A stretch of DNA of 28,160 nt from a virus, in the IMG/VR virus record IMGVR_UViG_3300023179_000410, positions 1 to 28,160 of that record. One strand, written 5' to 3'. The first letter of the stretch is position 1, and every line of letters starts with the position of its first letter. Positions 22,676-28,160 of the stretch are shown one piece after another. Under the pieces are notes generated by a model. That model searched no databases, was not told where the DNA came from, and saw nothing but the letters and a program-made list of their open reading frames with translations. The position numbers were made by a program, and so were the translations under genes.

Positions 22676-23719
22676 TTAGTCAGTTTTCATGCAAGTAGTC
22701 TTCGTCATCAGTTTCCAGTTGTTGGGGAAGCTTTTACGAAGATCGGCAATTTTCAATGCCATACGTAGCGACATTTCACGAAGCTTGTTCTGATTTTGAT
22801 CCATGAACTCAATGATCTCATCTTGAACAACTTGATCAAAATCGTAGTCACTAAACAATTCACCGTCTTGTGCAATCTGACGAATTCGCAAAAGTTTGTC
22901 ACGCATAGTATCCAAGGTCAGATCCAAATAGTGACAACGGCTTTGCAGAGCATCCAAGTGATCGCGCAGTTTCTGTGACTTCATCTTGTCGAATTTCAAA
23001 TTCGTAATGAAGATAATACTGCCTTTGAAGTCAAAACTATCTGGCACACCTTCACGACGCAGCATGTTACTGTCGCTGAGCCAGCTGATCTTACGCTTTT
23101 TACCGGAATCCAGTGCACCCTTGAGCAGGTTCAGCGCAACATCATCCAAGAGAATGCTGTCACAGTCGTCGAAGACCAAGACACAATTGGGGTCAGAGTA
23201 TTTGTACAGGGTGCAATAAAGACCCAGGGCAGTAGCAGAACCTTTGACCACTTCAGCCCGCAGTTTCTTGCCTGCAATCTGATCAAACAAACAAGCCTGC
23301 TCAACAACTTGTTCAACACCAAAGCTTTTGCCCACACCAGGAGGGCCACTGACAATCATTGCGCGAATATCGCCATTAGTTGCAGCCTTGGACATTTCAG
23401 TGAGAATTTCGAAACGCTCACGGATTCGAGCAATGGCTTGCTCGTCAGTTTCAGTTTCTTTAACTGCGGCAACCACCGCTTCTTGACGATTTTGCATGGG
23501 TTTATGACTTTCGATATCGGAAACAAACTCGTAGTCATTCTGCGATGAGACTGCAATACGGATTGTTTCGGGAAAATCTGGAAAATTGCCGCCATTGCGA
23601 ACAGTAACGAAACTATTTTTCTTGGTAGCTTTGAACTCTTCAACAAGCTCAAAACACATTCCAGCAGCACTACGGTTACGATAAACACCCTGGACAATGC
23701 GAACGATAGCTTGGGACAT
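22676..23719 (-). CDS. AAA+ ATPase (347 aa)
   Basis: 347 residues. Residues 1-95 form a non-catalytic N-terminal domain. The AAA+ core has Walker A GPPGVGKS (125-132), Walker B LVFDDCD (181-187), sensor 1 IIFITN (235-240) and a candidate arginine finger QSR (259-261). The C-terminal 80 residues are helical. Such single AAA+ proteins are common in large phages. The substrate is unknown; remodelling of DNA- or protein-bound complexes is the usual expectation. ATG 23717-23719 has CAGGAG upstream, and its own sigma70 promoter is at 23752-23780. Confidence 0.9.
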   Translation of the reverse strand: MSQAIVRIVQGVYRNRSAAGMCFELVEEFKATKKNSFVTVRNGGNFPDFPETIRIAVSSQNDYEFVSDIESHKPMQNRQEAVVAAVKETETDEQAIARIRERFEILTEMSKAATNGDIRAMIVSGPPGVGKSFGVEQVVEQACLFDQIAGKKLRAEVVKGSATALGLYCTLYKYSDPNCVLVFDDCDSILLDDVALNLLKGALDSGKKRKISWLSDSNMLRREGVPDSFDFKGSIIFITNLKFDKMKSQKLRDHLDALQSRCHYLDLTLDTMRDKLLRIRQIAQDGELFSDYDFDQVVQDEIIEFMDQNQNKLREMSLRMALKIADLRKSFPNNWKLMTKTTCMKTD

Positions 23720-23751
23720 AATTTAACTCCTGTTTGTTACTGTATGTATGT

Positions 23752-23780
23752 ATTATAGCGCGTATTGGATTAAACGTCAA
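23752..23780 (-). promoter_or_regulatory. Sigma70-type promoter TTGACG-17-TATAAT
   Basis: The -35 TTGACG (23775-23780), a 17-bp spacer and the -10 TATAAT (23752-23757) on the minus strand, with a leader of about 25 bases carrying AGGAG before the ATPase gene. The extended -10 context CGCTATAATAC is shared with the 20182 promoter. Confidence 0.88.
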
Positions 23781-23789
23781 ATCTATTTT

Positions 23790-24164
23790 TCAAGCAGATT
23801 TGCTAAAATAGCGGTAGGGGACACCCAACAGGTAAGACAAGTATTCACAATCACCGTTGCTGCCCTCTGCATCATGAAGCCAGTTGATAGCAGTTTCGCG
23901 GGTCTTTGCGCCCAATTTGATAATGTCGGCAATGTGCTGTTCAACTCGGGCAATTGCCTGAGCTTGATACAATTCTTTCTGGGCAGCATTGTCATCAATG
24001 ATGCGGCTCAAAGCTTTGAATTCTGACAGGAAATCCTCTTCAGTCCAGCTGGAAGTGTCAATACCACGTGGACGGATGCCATAAGCATCTTTGTACATAT
24101 CCCAGTACTGGCTAGCCATTTGCTCCAAAACACTCAGCTCTTCCCAGGACTTGAATTCAGACAT
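23790..24164 (-). CDS. Conserved phage protein of unknown function (124 aa)
   Basis: 124 residues from ATG 24162-24164, with CGGAG upstream; an in-frame extension to 24197 lies inside the promoter. Blocks: EMASQYWDMYKDAYGIRPRG-type core (QYWDMYKDAYGIRPRGIDTS), SWTEEDFLSEFKALSRII, and ETAINWLHDAEG near the end. I recall this YWDMYKDA(Y/F)G(I/F)RPR family from other phages, with no function. It is helical and acidic. A consensus sigma70 promoter precedes it. Confidence 0.82.
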   Translation of the reverse strand: MSEFKSWEELSVLEQMASQYWDMYKDAYGIRPRGIDTSSWTEEDFLSEFKALSRIIDDNAAQKELYQAQAIARVEQHIADIIKLGAKTRETAINWLHDAEGSNGDCEYLSYLLGVPYRYFSKSA

Positions 24165-24196
24165 ATTTGCTCCGTTAGTTAACTGTCTAAGTATCA

Positions 24197-24225
24197 ATTA
24201 TATACTAGACGGGATTTATTGTCAA
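24197..24225 (-). promoter_or_regulatory. Consensus sigma70 promoter TTGACA-17-TATAAT
   Basis: Perfect -35 TTGACA (24220-24225) and perfect -10 TATAAT (24197-24202) with ideal spacing on the minus strand. ATAAATC directly follows the -35, and the leader contains TTGATACTTAGACAGTTAA. Both elements recur at 25238-25296. Confidence 0.93.
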
Positions 24226-24234
24226 CCAAAAGTT

Positions 24235-24633
24235 CTATTTCTTGGATTTTTCCGCTGCAATCACAGCTGGTAACAATAGTATTGCAGCAGGATCTGAGCT
24301 TAGTTCAGCCCATACTCCCAGCTCATCACTGGGCATGTAGAGATATTGGGCACTTTGTTCCCAGGCCACAAGTGCTGCCAATGCTCCCCAAATCAACTGT
24401 CTAACCAACTCCTGGGATTTAAGTTTCAATAATGCCCTGCCAAGTTCAATAAAAAGTATTTCGCCTGTTTTTTTTCTGGCATCATTCCAAGACATCAAAT
24501 AACGATCTCGATCTAGACCACCATTATAAAATTTACTACAAACCCATAACATGTTAGGGTCAGAGGCACAATTCAAGATGTGATCAATTTCTTTGGCATT
24601 GGGCAAATGACTCCAAGCAGTTTTTTCAGTCAT
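24235..24633 (-). CDS. Unknown phage protein (132 aa)
   Basis: 132 residues. The N-terminus (MTEKTAWSHLPNAKEIDHIL) and a Trp-containing helix-rich core (YLMSWNDARKKTGEILFIEL, QLIWGALAALVAWEQSAQYL) are seen. The stretch around residues 82-95 is hydrophobic but probably not a membrane segment. ATG 24631-24633 has no clear ribosome site. Function unknown. Confidence 0.72.
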   Translation of the reverse strand: MTEKTAWSHLPNAKEIDHILNCASDPNMLWVCSKFYNGGLDRDRYLMSWNDARKKTGEILFIELGRALLKLKSQELVRQLIWGALAALVAWEQSAQYLYMPSDELGVWAELSSDPAAILLLPAVIAAEKSKK

Positions 24634-24664
24634 ACAGTTCTAAATATAAAGAAAAGACTGAGAA

Positions 24665-24889
24665 TTATTTACAACTAATGCTGTGTCCTTGCGCGTCCAA
24701 AATCTGTGTCACTGTATTGCGGGCTTGTACAAATTTAAACCCACCTACACACTTTTCCTCTGTCCATCCACCAGACACTGACCATTTAATATTGCCGTTA
24801 CTAAACGCAATGGGTGCAACAATTGCTCCCAAAATTGCCAAGATCGCTACTACGATCATGACTTCGATGAGTGTGAAACCTTTTTTCAT
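24665..24889 (-). CDS. Type IV pilin-like small protein with class III signal peptide (74 aa)
   Basis: 74 residues. It begins MKKGFTLIEVMIVVAILAIL, an exact prepilin signature: a short basic leader, Gly before the cut, Phe at +1 and Glu at +5, then a 20-residue hydrophobic helix. The remainder is short, with two cysteines (EKCVGG and SISCK) that could form a disulphide, and the block CVGGFKFV...QILDAQGHSISC, which I associate with small phage envelope or lipoprotein-like proteins. It is far shorter than a normal pilin. It could be processed by the host prepilin peptidase and act in the inner membrane. There is no good ribosome site. Confidence 0.78.
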   Translation of the reverse strand: MKKGFTLIEVMIVVAILAILGAIVAPIAFSNGNIKWSVSGGWTEEKCVGGFKFVQARNTVTQILDAQGHSISCK

Positions 24890-24916
24890 GAATTAAAAAC
24901 AGTGATTTTAGTCTGA

Positions 24917-25021
24917 TTATTTACGCTTACGTACCACCCGTTGAGCCATGGCTTTTACAGTCTTGGGCTTTGGTGGTTTTTTACCTTTTAGAATTTGGCT
25001 AACTCGTCGTGGGCTAGGCAT
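24917..25021 (-). CDS. Very small basic protein (34 aa)
   Basis: 34 residues, read by hand, with an ideal AAGGAG site before ATG 25019-25021. It begins MPSPRRVSQILKGKKPPKPK and ends MAQRVVRKRK. About 40 percent Lys/Arg with prolines, so it is likely to bind nucleic acid or be a short peptide regulator. The ribosome site makes translation very likely; function unknown. Confidence 0.72.
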   Translation of the reverse strand: MPSPRRVSQILKGKKPPKPKTVKAMAQRVVRKRK

Positions 25022-25045
25022 AATGAACTCCTTGTATATTTATTT

Positions 25046-25237
25046 TCATCCGTGAATTACCTTGTTGCAGGCTGCTTCGTAAACTTCGTCAATGTCTTTG
25101 TGGACTTTTTCACAGTCAACTTCAAAAATCCAAGCTACAATATGAGCACCTTCAGATTGTGGCATCAGGTCACCACCATAATAACTATTAGCTTTGGAGA
25201 GAGCCAATTTCCAAACTGCATCTTCGTACTTGATCAT
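25046..25237 (-). CDS. Small unknown protein (63 aa)
   Basis: 63 residues from ATG 25235-25237, with AAAGAG upstream; a TTG two codons earlier is less suitable. Sequence: MIKYEDAVWKLALSKANSYY, then HIVAWIFEVDCEKVHKDIDE. It is helical and acidic. A degenerate copy of the 24197 promoter and leader lies upstream. Function unknown. Confidence 0.75.
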   Translation of the reverse strand: MIKYEDAVWKLALSKANSYYGGDLMPQSEGAHIVAWIFEVDCEKVHKDIDEVYEAACNKVIHG

Positions 25238-25296
25238 TTTCAACTCTTTTAATTAACTGTTTAAGTATCAAATTACTTAAAACGATTTATTGTAAA
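25238..25296 (-). promoter_or_regulatory. Degenerate copy of the 24197 promoter/leader module
   Basis: TTTACA (25291-25296) is followed by ATAAATC and, further on, TTGATACTTAAACAGTTAA. Order and spacing match 24177-24225 except for a two-base shortening that spoils the -10 (no TATAAT). It is probably a weak or regulated promoter for the 25046-25237 gene. Confidence 0.55.
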
Positions 25297-25369
25297 TCTT
25301 TTTTCGACAATGTCACATAAACTAGTACAGAAAACATTAGACTGAAGTGTTTTTCGCTATGACTTCAAT

Positions 25370-25753
25370 TTAACGACTATTGTAGAATACAGTATATTGA
25401 TAAGGAGTTAATATATCCTCTTCTATTATTTGGCTTAACTTTAGTGTTACGCTATTTTTGAACCCAAGAATAGCATACTGCTGTTCTAGTAGTTCATAGA
25501 TAAAACTCTTATCCACAAGCAGTTTTTGAACACTGGTTTCTTTATTAACATATGTGCCGGCGCCCATGCCTGCGTAGCCATTGTAGGTCCAGATGGGCCG
25601 GTTATTGTATATCTCTACATACGCTTCGGGAGTAGGTAAGGGTTGATCTAGTAGTTTTTTGAGTGCTCTGGCGTGTCGCCAAGATAGTCCGAGAATATTA
25701 TCACGGCTCTCCAAGATCTCTCTCAATAGGCTTCTGTCAACTAATACTTTCAT
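25370..25753 (-). CDS. Unknown protein with two tandem ~50-residue repeats (127 aa)
   Basis: 127 residues from ATG 25751-25753, which has GGAG upstream and overlaps the previous TAA. Residues 1-52 and 76-127 are clear copies: KVLVDRSLLREILESRDNIL against KLLVDKSFIYELLEQQYAIL, and LPTPEAYVEIYNNR against LTPYQYTVFYNSR. The linker is GYAGMGAGTYVNKE. Each unit resembles a short helical module ending in an aromatic strand. Function unknown; a pseudo-dimeric protein is likely. Confidence 0.8.
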   Translation of the reverse strand: MKVLVDRSLLREILESRDNILGLSWRHARALKKLLDQPLPTPEAYVEIYNNRPIWTYNGYAGMGAGTYVNKETSVQKLLVDKSFIYELLEQQYAILGFKNSVTLKLSQIIEEDILTPYQYTVFYNSR

Positions 25754-26001
25754 TATTTTACTCCAAAAATTTGTTTCATGCTTATCTGACACTCTGCAAG
25801 ATGTTCGGTCCAGCTGGGATCATTGGGATTTTGTAAAATCTTTCTGCGTTGCTGTTCGCAGATGTTCATGCACTCTTCAACAATCAGTTTGGCAAACTGT
25901 TCTAGTGCAGATTCACTGAAGGTATATGTAATTCCTAGTTTTTCATCTTTGGATCTACGATTGGCCCACACGTTGGCCAACTTCTCGATATGTTCGTTCA
26001 T
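25753..26001 (-). CDS. FAELIV-HFGVEE family small protein (82 aa)
   Basis: 82 residues. MNEHIEKLANVWANRR, FAKLIVEECMNICEQQ and the terminal QIFGVK define it as a divergent member of a family repeated in this region. ATG 25999-26001 overlaps the upstream stop. I know similar small proteins from many phages; no function is known. Confidence 0.8.
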   Translation of the reverse strand: MNEHIEKLANVWANRRSKDEKLGITYTFSESALEQFAKLIVEECMNICEQQRRKILQNPNDPSWTEHLAECQISMKQIFGVK

Positions 26002-26219
26002 TCTTCAACTCCGAAATGTTCTTCAATCAAACTTGCCGCATAATGATATGGTTCACCTTCACCGGAAAAATAAGTTCCATGTTGAGTCAAAACCCTAGCA
26101 CATTCCCTAACAATCAACTCGGCGAACTTTTCTTTGTTAAAGTCGTTAAATGCCAAACGGACTGTGGGCAAATCTTTATACCCGGCCTCGATAGCAAGTT
26201 CTTGAATTCGTTTGTTCAT
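25998..26219 (-). CDS. FAELIV-HFGVEE family small protein (73 aa)
   Basis: 73 residues. MNKRIQELAIEAGYKD at the start, FAELIVRECARVL in the middle and IEEHFGVEE at the end make it a typical member of the family. It overlaps both neighbours through ATGA junctions. Helical and acidic; function unknown. Confidence 0.82.
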   Translation of the reverse strand: MNKRIQELAIEAGYKDLPTVRLAFNDFNKEKFAELIVRECARVLTQHGTYFSGEGEPYHYAASLIEEHFGVEE

Positions 26220-26494
26220 AATTTAAATACATTTCGTTTGTATTCTTTTTGTATAGCACTGATTACCTCACACACTGCAATGTCAAGTTTAGTTGCTTCT
26301 CGCACTGTTACCTCACTAACTGAGCCGTGCCTCCAGTGTGGGTCGTCCATCTTTAAAAAAGTTTTACCGTTTTCTTCTCGGAGATATTCACCACCATCAA
26401 GAAATCGGTACAAACGTCGAATAGTGATATCATTAACGGTATCGTTACTAAGATCGAGTTCTTCGTAAACAGTTCTTTTATATTCAACTTTCAT
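26216..26494 (-). CDS. Unknown small protein (92 aa)
   Basis: 92 residues: MKVEYKRTVYEELDLSNDTV, LYRFLDGGEYLREENGKTFL, VREATKLDIAVCEVISAIQK. Mixed alpha/beta. It sits between two genes with family-type C-terminal motifs, joined by ATGA overlaps, but lacks the FAELIV motif. No domain is recognised. Confidence 0.75.
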   Translation of the reverse strand: MKVEYKRTVYEELDLSNDTVNDITIRRLYRFLDGGEYLREENGKTFLKMDDPHWRHGSVSEVTVREATKLDIAVCEVISAIQKEYKRNVFKL

Positions 26495-27060
26495 TCTTCA
26501 ACTCCAAGATGTTCTTTTTCAAATTCAACAATCCAGGCTATATCGAATAGTTTGTATTTTTGGTAATGCTCGATTGCATATTCGACCGTGTTACTTTCAG
26601 CATCGTTCATAAACCAGCGTTTAATCTGCTTGGCATAATATGCATCATACAGTGGACCAAACTCGTCGGGCTCAATCTCCAATACTTCGATAGCATATTT
26701 AGATGACCATCGTTTTTCCAGGTCCTTCTCTTGTTCAGAAAGCACATAGTTGCGGAAGTTATCTTCGTGGTGCCACGCGAACACAATGCGCGGCTCACCA
26801 TTGACTGTTACGAAACTGATATCACCGTCGTCATAAACAGCGTGGTGAATCACGTGCAACAGACTGGCAAAAGATTCGGCTGATTTAGTACAACCTGCCC
26901 AATTCTCTGGGAGATATGAATATGGGTTGGCATCAGTCTCCATCATCCACTTGACCAACCCGTTTATTTGGGGTTCGTGTTTTCCTGGTTCCAGAAAGCG
27001 TTTGATCGACTCAATTGCTTGGTCGTAGTTCTTTTTGAATGCTGCAAATTTGTCGTTCAT
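26491..27060 (-). CDS. Unknown protein with family-type C-terminal tail (189 aa)
   Basis: 189 residues: DANPYSYLPENWAGCTKSAE, ISFVTVNGEPRIVFAWHHED, RWFMNDAESNTVEYAIEHYQ. It ends EKEHLGVEE, echoing the HFGVEE tails of the nearby small proteins. ATG 27058-27060 has AGGAATTG-type spacing after a sigma70 promoter at 27092-27120, so it heads a five-gene run down to 25370. Function unknown. Confidence 0.8.
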   Translation of the reverse strand: MNDKFAAFKKNYDQAIESIKRFLEPGKHEPQINGLVKWMMETDANPYSYLPENWAGCTKSAESFASLLHVIHHAVYDDGDISFVTVNGEPRIVFAWHHEDNFRNYVLSEQEKDLEKRWSSKYAIEVLEIEPDEFGPLYDAYYAKQIKRWFMNDAESNTVEYAIEHYQKYKLFDIAWIVEFEKEHLGVEE

Positions 27061-27091
27061 AGTTCAATTCCTGTTTTGTTACTGTAGCTGT

Positions 27092-27120
27092 ATTATAGCA
27101 GCAAACTGATTATTTGCCAA
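27092..27120 (-). promoter_or_regulatory. Sigma70-type promoter TTGGCA-17-TATAAT
   Basis: The -35 TTGGCA (27115-27120), a 17-bp spacer and the -10 TATAAT (27092-27097) on the minus strand, with the GCTATAATAC context shared with two other promoters here. The -35 lies inside the last codons of the upstream gene. Confidence 0.88.
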
Positions 27121-27355
27121 CTCCAAAATGTTTTTTCATATCTTCGTAAGTAAAATCAATGGCTCGGTCCCATTCAACACCATCCCCGTTGCCTCCTCCA
27201 TATTGTTTTTCGACAACTTCCATACATTCCCGCACGATCAACTCGGCGAATTTTTCTTCAAACATATCGTCAAACTCCGCTGGACTTAAAGATGTCGGAA
27301 TATCCAAAACCCACTTTTGTGCTCGGTTGCGTAGTTCTTTAATTCTGTCGTTCAC
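27110..27355 (-). CDS. FAELIV-HFGVEE family small protein, GTG start (81 aa)
   Basis: 81 residues starting at GTG 27353-27355 (NDRIKELRNRAQKW). Family motifs are FAELIVRECMEVVEKQ and the end MKKHFGVGK; it has an extra Gly-rich loop (YGGGNGDG). A TATAAT with a palindrome lies about 65 bases upstream. Function unknown. Confidence 0.8.
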   Translation of the reverse strand: MNDRIKELRNRAQKWVLDIPTSLSPAEFDDMFEEKFAELIVRECMEVVEKQYGGGNGDGVEWDRAIDFTYEDMKKHFGVGK

Positions 27356-27415
27356 TTAATACACTCTACATTTAATTAACAAGAAATAAAACATTTGATT
27401 TGTATCTACTATCTA

Positions 27416-27432
27416 GGTATATATTATATACC
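27416..27432 (-). promoter_or_regulatory. TATAAT box inside a perfect palindrome
   Basis: GGTATATATTATATACC is a perfect inverted repeat (8-bp arms, one central base) that contains TATAAT (27423-27428, minus strand). ATAAATCGTTTT follows at the spacer position used in two other promoters. The -35 is poor. It may be a regulated promoter with an overlapping operator. Confidence 0.55.
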
Positions 27433-27441
27433 CAAAACGAT

Positions 27442-27678
27442 TTATCGGTCGCCAAGGATGTCTACTGATTTCACCAATGAATCTCGCATATCATTAACCG
27501 TAATTGCCCGACCAGTGGTATAAACAATGTCAAAACTATCATTGACAATGTAACGCTTGCTGCGGTCACAATTTACATATTCACCCTTAGCATCGGTATA
27601 TACTTGACGCATCTGTGTATAAGTGTGATCCACGGCACCATCGAGGATAACTCTGGTAGTGATTTTACGCTTGTTCAT
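27442..27678 (-). CDS. Unknown small protein (78 aa)
   Basis: 78 residues: MNKRKITTRVILDGAVDHTY, CDRSKRYIVNDSFDIVYTTG. Beta-rich and basic, and lacking the FAELIV and HFGVEE motifs despite the similar start. ATG 27676-27678 overlaps the upstream TGA. Function unknown. Confidence 0.76.
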   Translation of the reverse strand: MNKRKITTRVILDGAVDHTYTQMRQVYTDAKGEYVNCDRSKRYIVNDSFDIVYTTGRAITVNDMRDSLVKSVDILGDR

Positions 27679-27848
27679 TCTTCAACTCCGAAATGTTTTT
27701 CAATACGATCCATATCATCATTGTGATAACATAGTAACATACACTCTGTCACAATCAACTCGGCGAACTTTTCGATATCACCTTGCTGCGACTCGTAATA
27801 TGGCTGTAGACCAGATTGTTTCAGCAGTTCTTCCATTCGTTTATTCAT
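27675..27848 (-). CDS. FAELIV-HFGVEE family small protein, shortest member (57 aa)
   Basis: 57 residues, read by hand from ATG 27846-27848, with CAGGAG upstream. Start MNKRMEELLKQSG, core FAELIVTECMLLC, end EKHFGVEE. All family marks are present in a minimal length, and the stop overlaps the next gene (ATGA). Function unknown. Confidence 0.85.
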   Translation of the reverse strand: MNKRMEELLKQSGLQPYYESQQGDIEKFAELIVTECMLLCYHNDDMDRIEKHFGVEE

Positions 27849-27927
27849 TGCCTACTCCTGTTTGTTTACGCTATGAGTTGGTCGATGTGCGAGGCCGCGG
27901 GTAAATGACTCCACGACGATGATTCAT

Positions 27928-28158
27928 TCATACTTTTACTAGATAGCTGTAACCGGCGCCTCGCCGAATATGGCCACGAACTTGTTTCAAAAATCCTGTT
28001 CGAATTAGTTTCTTCAAGTCTGGGTCGTTTTTGACCTGGGGACGATATTTACGGTTAACATGATATTGTCCATCGGGATTGGCATTAAACCAATCTTTGA
28101 TAAACTTGCGGCGTTCTTTGCCATAAGCCATCGTTTCGGGCACGTAAAGGAATGGCAT
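27928..28158 (-). CDS. Small basic protein, possible winged-helix (76 aa; may be truncated at window edge)
   Basis: 76 residues from ATG 28156-28158, two bases from the window end, so a longer upstream part cannot be excluded. FIKDWFNANPDGQYHVNRKY, LKKLIRTGFLKQVRGHIRRG and the final GYSYLVKV give a helix-turn-helix-then-wing pattern with many Lys/Arg. DNA binding is plausible but inferred. Confidence 0.75.
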   Translation of the reverse strand: MPFLYVPETMAYGKERRKFIKDWFNANPDGQYHVNRKYRPQVKNDPDLKKLIRTGFLKQVRGHIRRGAGYSYLVKV

Positions 28159-28160
28159 CA

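Noticed and set aside
23131-23697. Alternative frames inside the AAA+ ATPase gene on both strands
   Set aside because: The ATPase frame contains every AAA+ motif and a promoter and ribosome site. The others have none and no sensible protein composition.
25320-25369. TGAAGT/ACTTCA inverted repeat as a terminator after the 25370 gene
   Set aside because: A six-base stem with a 14-base loop and no T tract; too weak.
1-28160. tRNA, rRNA, CRISPR array or transposon
   Set aside because: Reading the intergenic stretches showed no cloverleaf-like or repeat-spacer pattern and no transposase. The only mobile element seen is the intein/HNH pair.

Overview
The window is a densely packed, AT-rich stretch of a tailed double-stranded DNA phage of the T4-like (myovirus) type. 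Nearly every gene is on the minus strand, with start/stop overlaps of the ATGA or TAATG kind. The phage identity rests on a T4-type replication/repair set (gp41-like helicase, gp61-like primase, UvsW), a class Ia ribonucleotide reductase, tail-fibre and other virion genes, and T4 late-promoter-like boxes (TATAAATA, CTAAATA, CATAAATA) in front of the structural genes. The gene set recalls T4-like phages of aquatic Gram-negative bacteria: nrdA with a split intein, PnuC plus NadR as in vibriophage KVP40, a PD-(D/E)XK exonuclease and a DUF6267-like protein. The host cannot be named from this sequence.

Layout, in minus-strand transcription order from the right edge. 28158-23790 is an accessory early-type region of small unknown genes behind sigma70-type promoters (TTGACA-like, 17 bp, TATAAT). 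It includes a repeated family of small proteins with FAELIV and HFGVEE motifs, a pilin-like small protein and a 34-residue basic protein. 23719-20241 holds an AAA+ ATPase, PnuC and a NadR-type bifunctional enzyme (NAD+ salvage), then four small genes ending at a strong terminator. 20175-14896 is replication and repair: a protein with a possible HARP-like domain, UvsW, several conserved unknowns, a possible clamp-loader-like protein, a zinc-finger protein, and a very short DnaE-like protein that keeps the three polymerase catalytic aspartates. A single plus-strand gene (14525-14899) converges on it. 14471-12349 carries two virion genes, one a 534-residue fibre-like protein. 12264-9783 encodes primase and helicase. 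9758-2936 is mostly late or virion-related, with an isolated strongly signalled structural gene, a ligase-like DUF6267 protein, candidate prohead proteins and an exonuclease. 2922-1 is nrdA.

The most striking feature is nrdA. It is broken into two genes by a split intein with a 20-residue N part and a 135-residue C part. A free-standing HNH endonuclease gene sits in the break, and the three genes are in three reading frames with short overlaps. The junction lies in what corresponds to specificity loop 2 of the reductase. Other points of interest are the miniature DnaE-like protein, the pilin-like phage protein, promoters so close to start codons that they predict leaderless mRNAs, and a duplicated promoter/leader module. 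No tRNA, rRNA, CRISPR array or insertion sequence was seen, and no gene-free stretch exceeds 300 bases.
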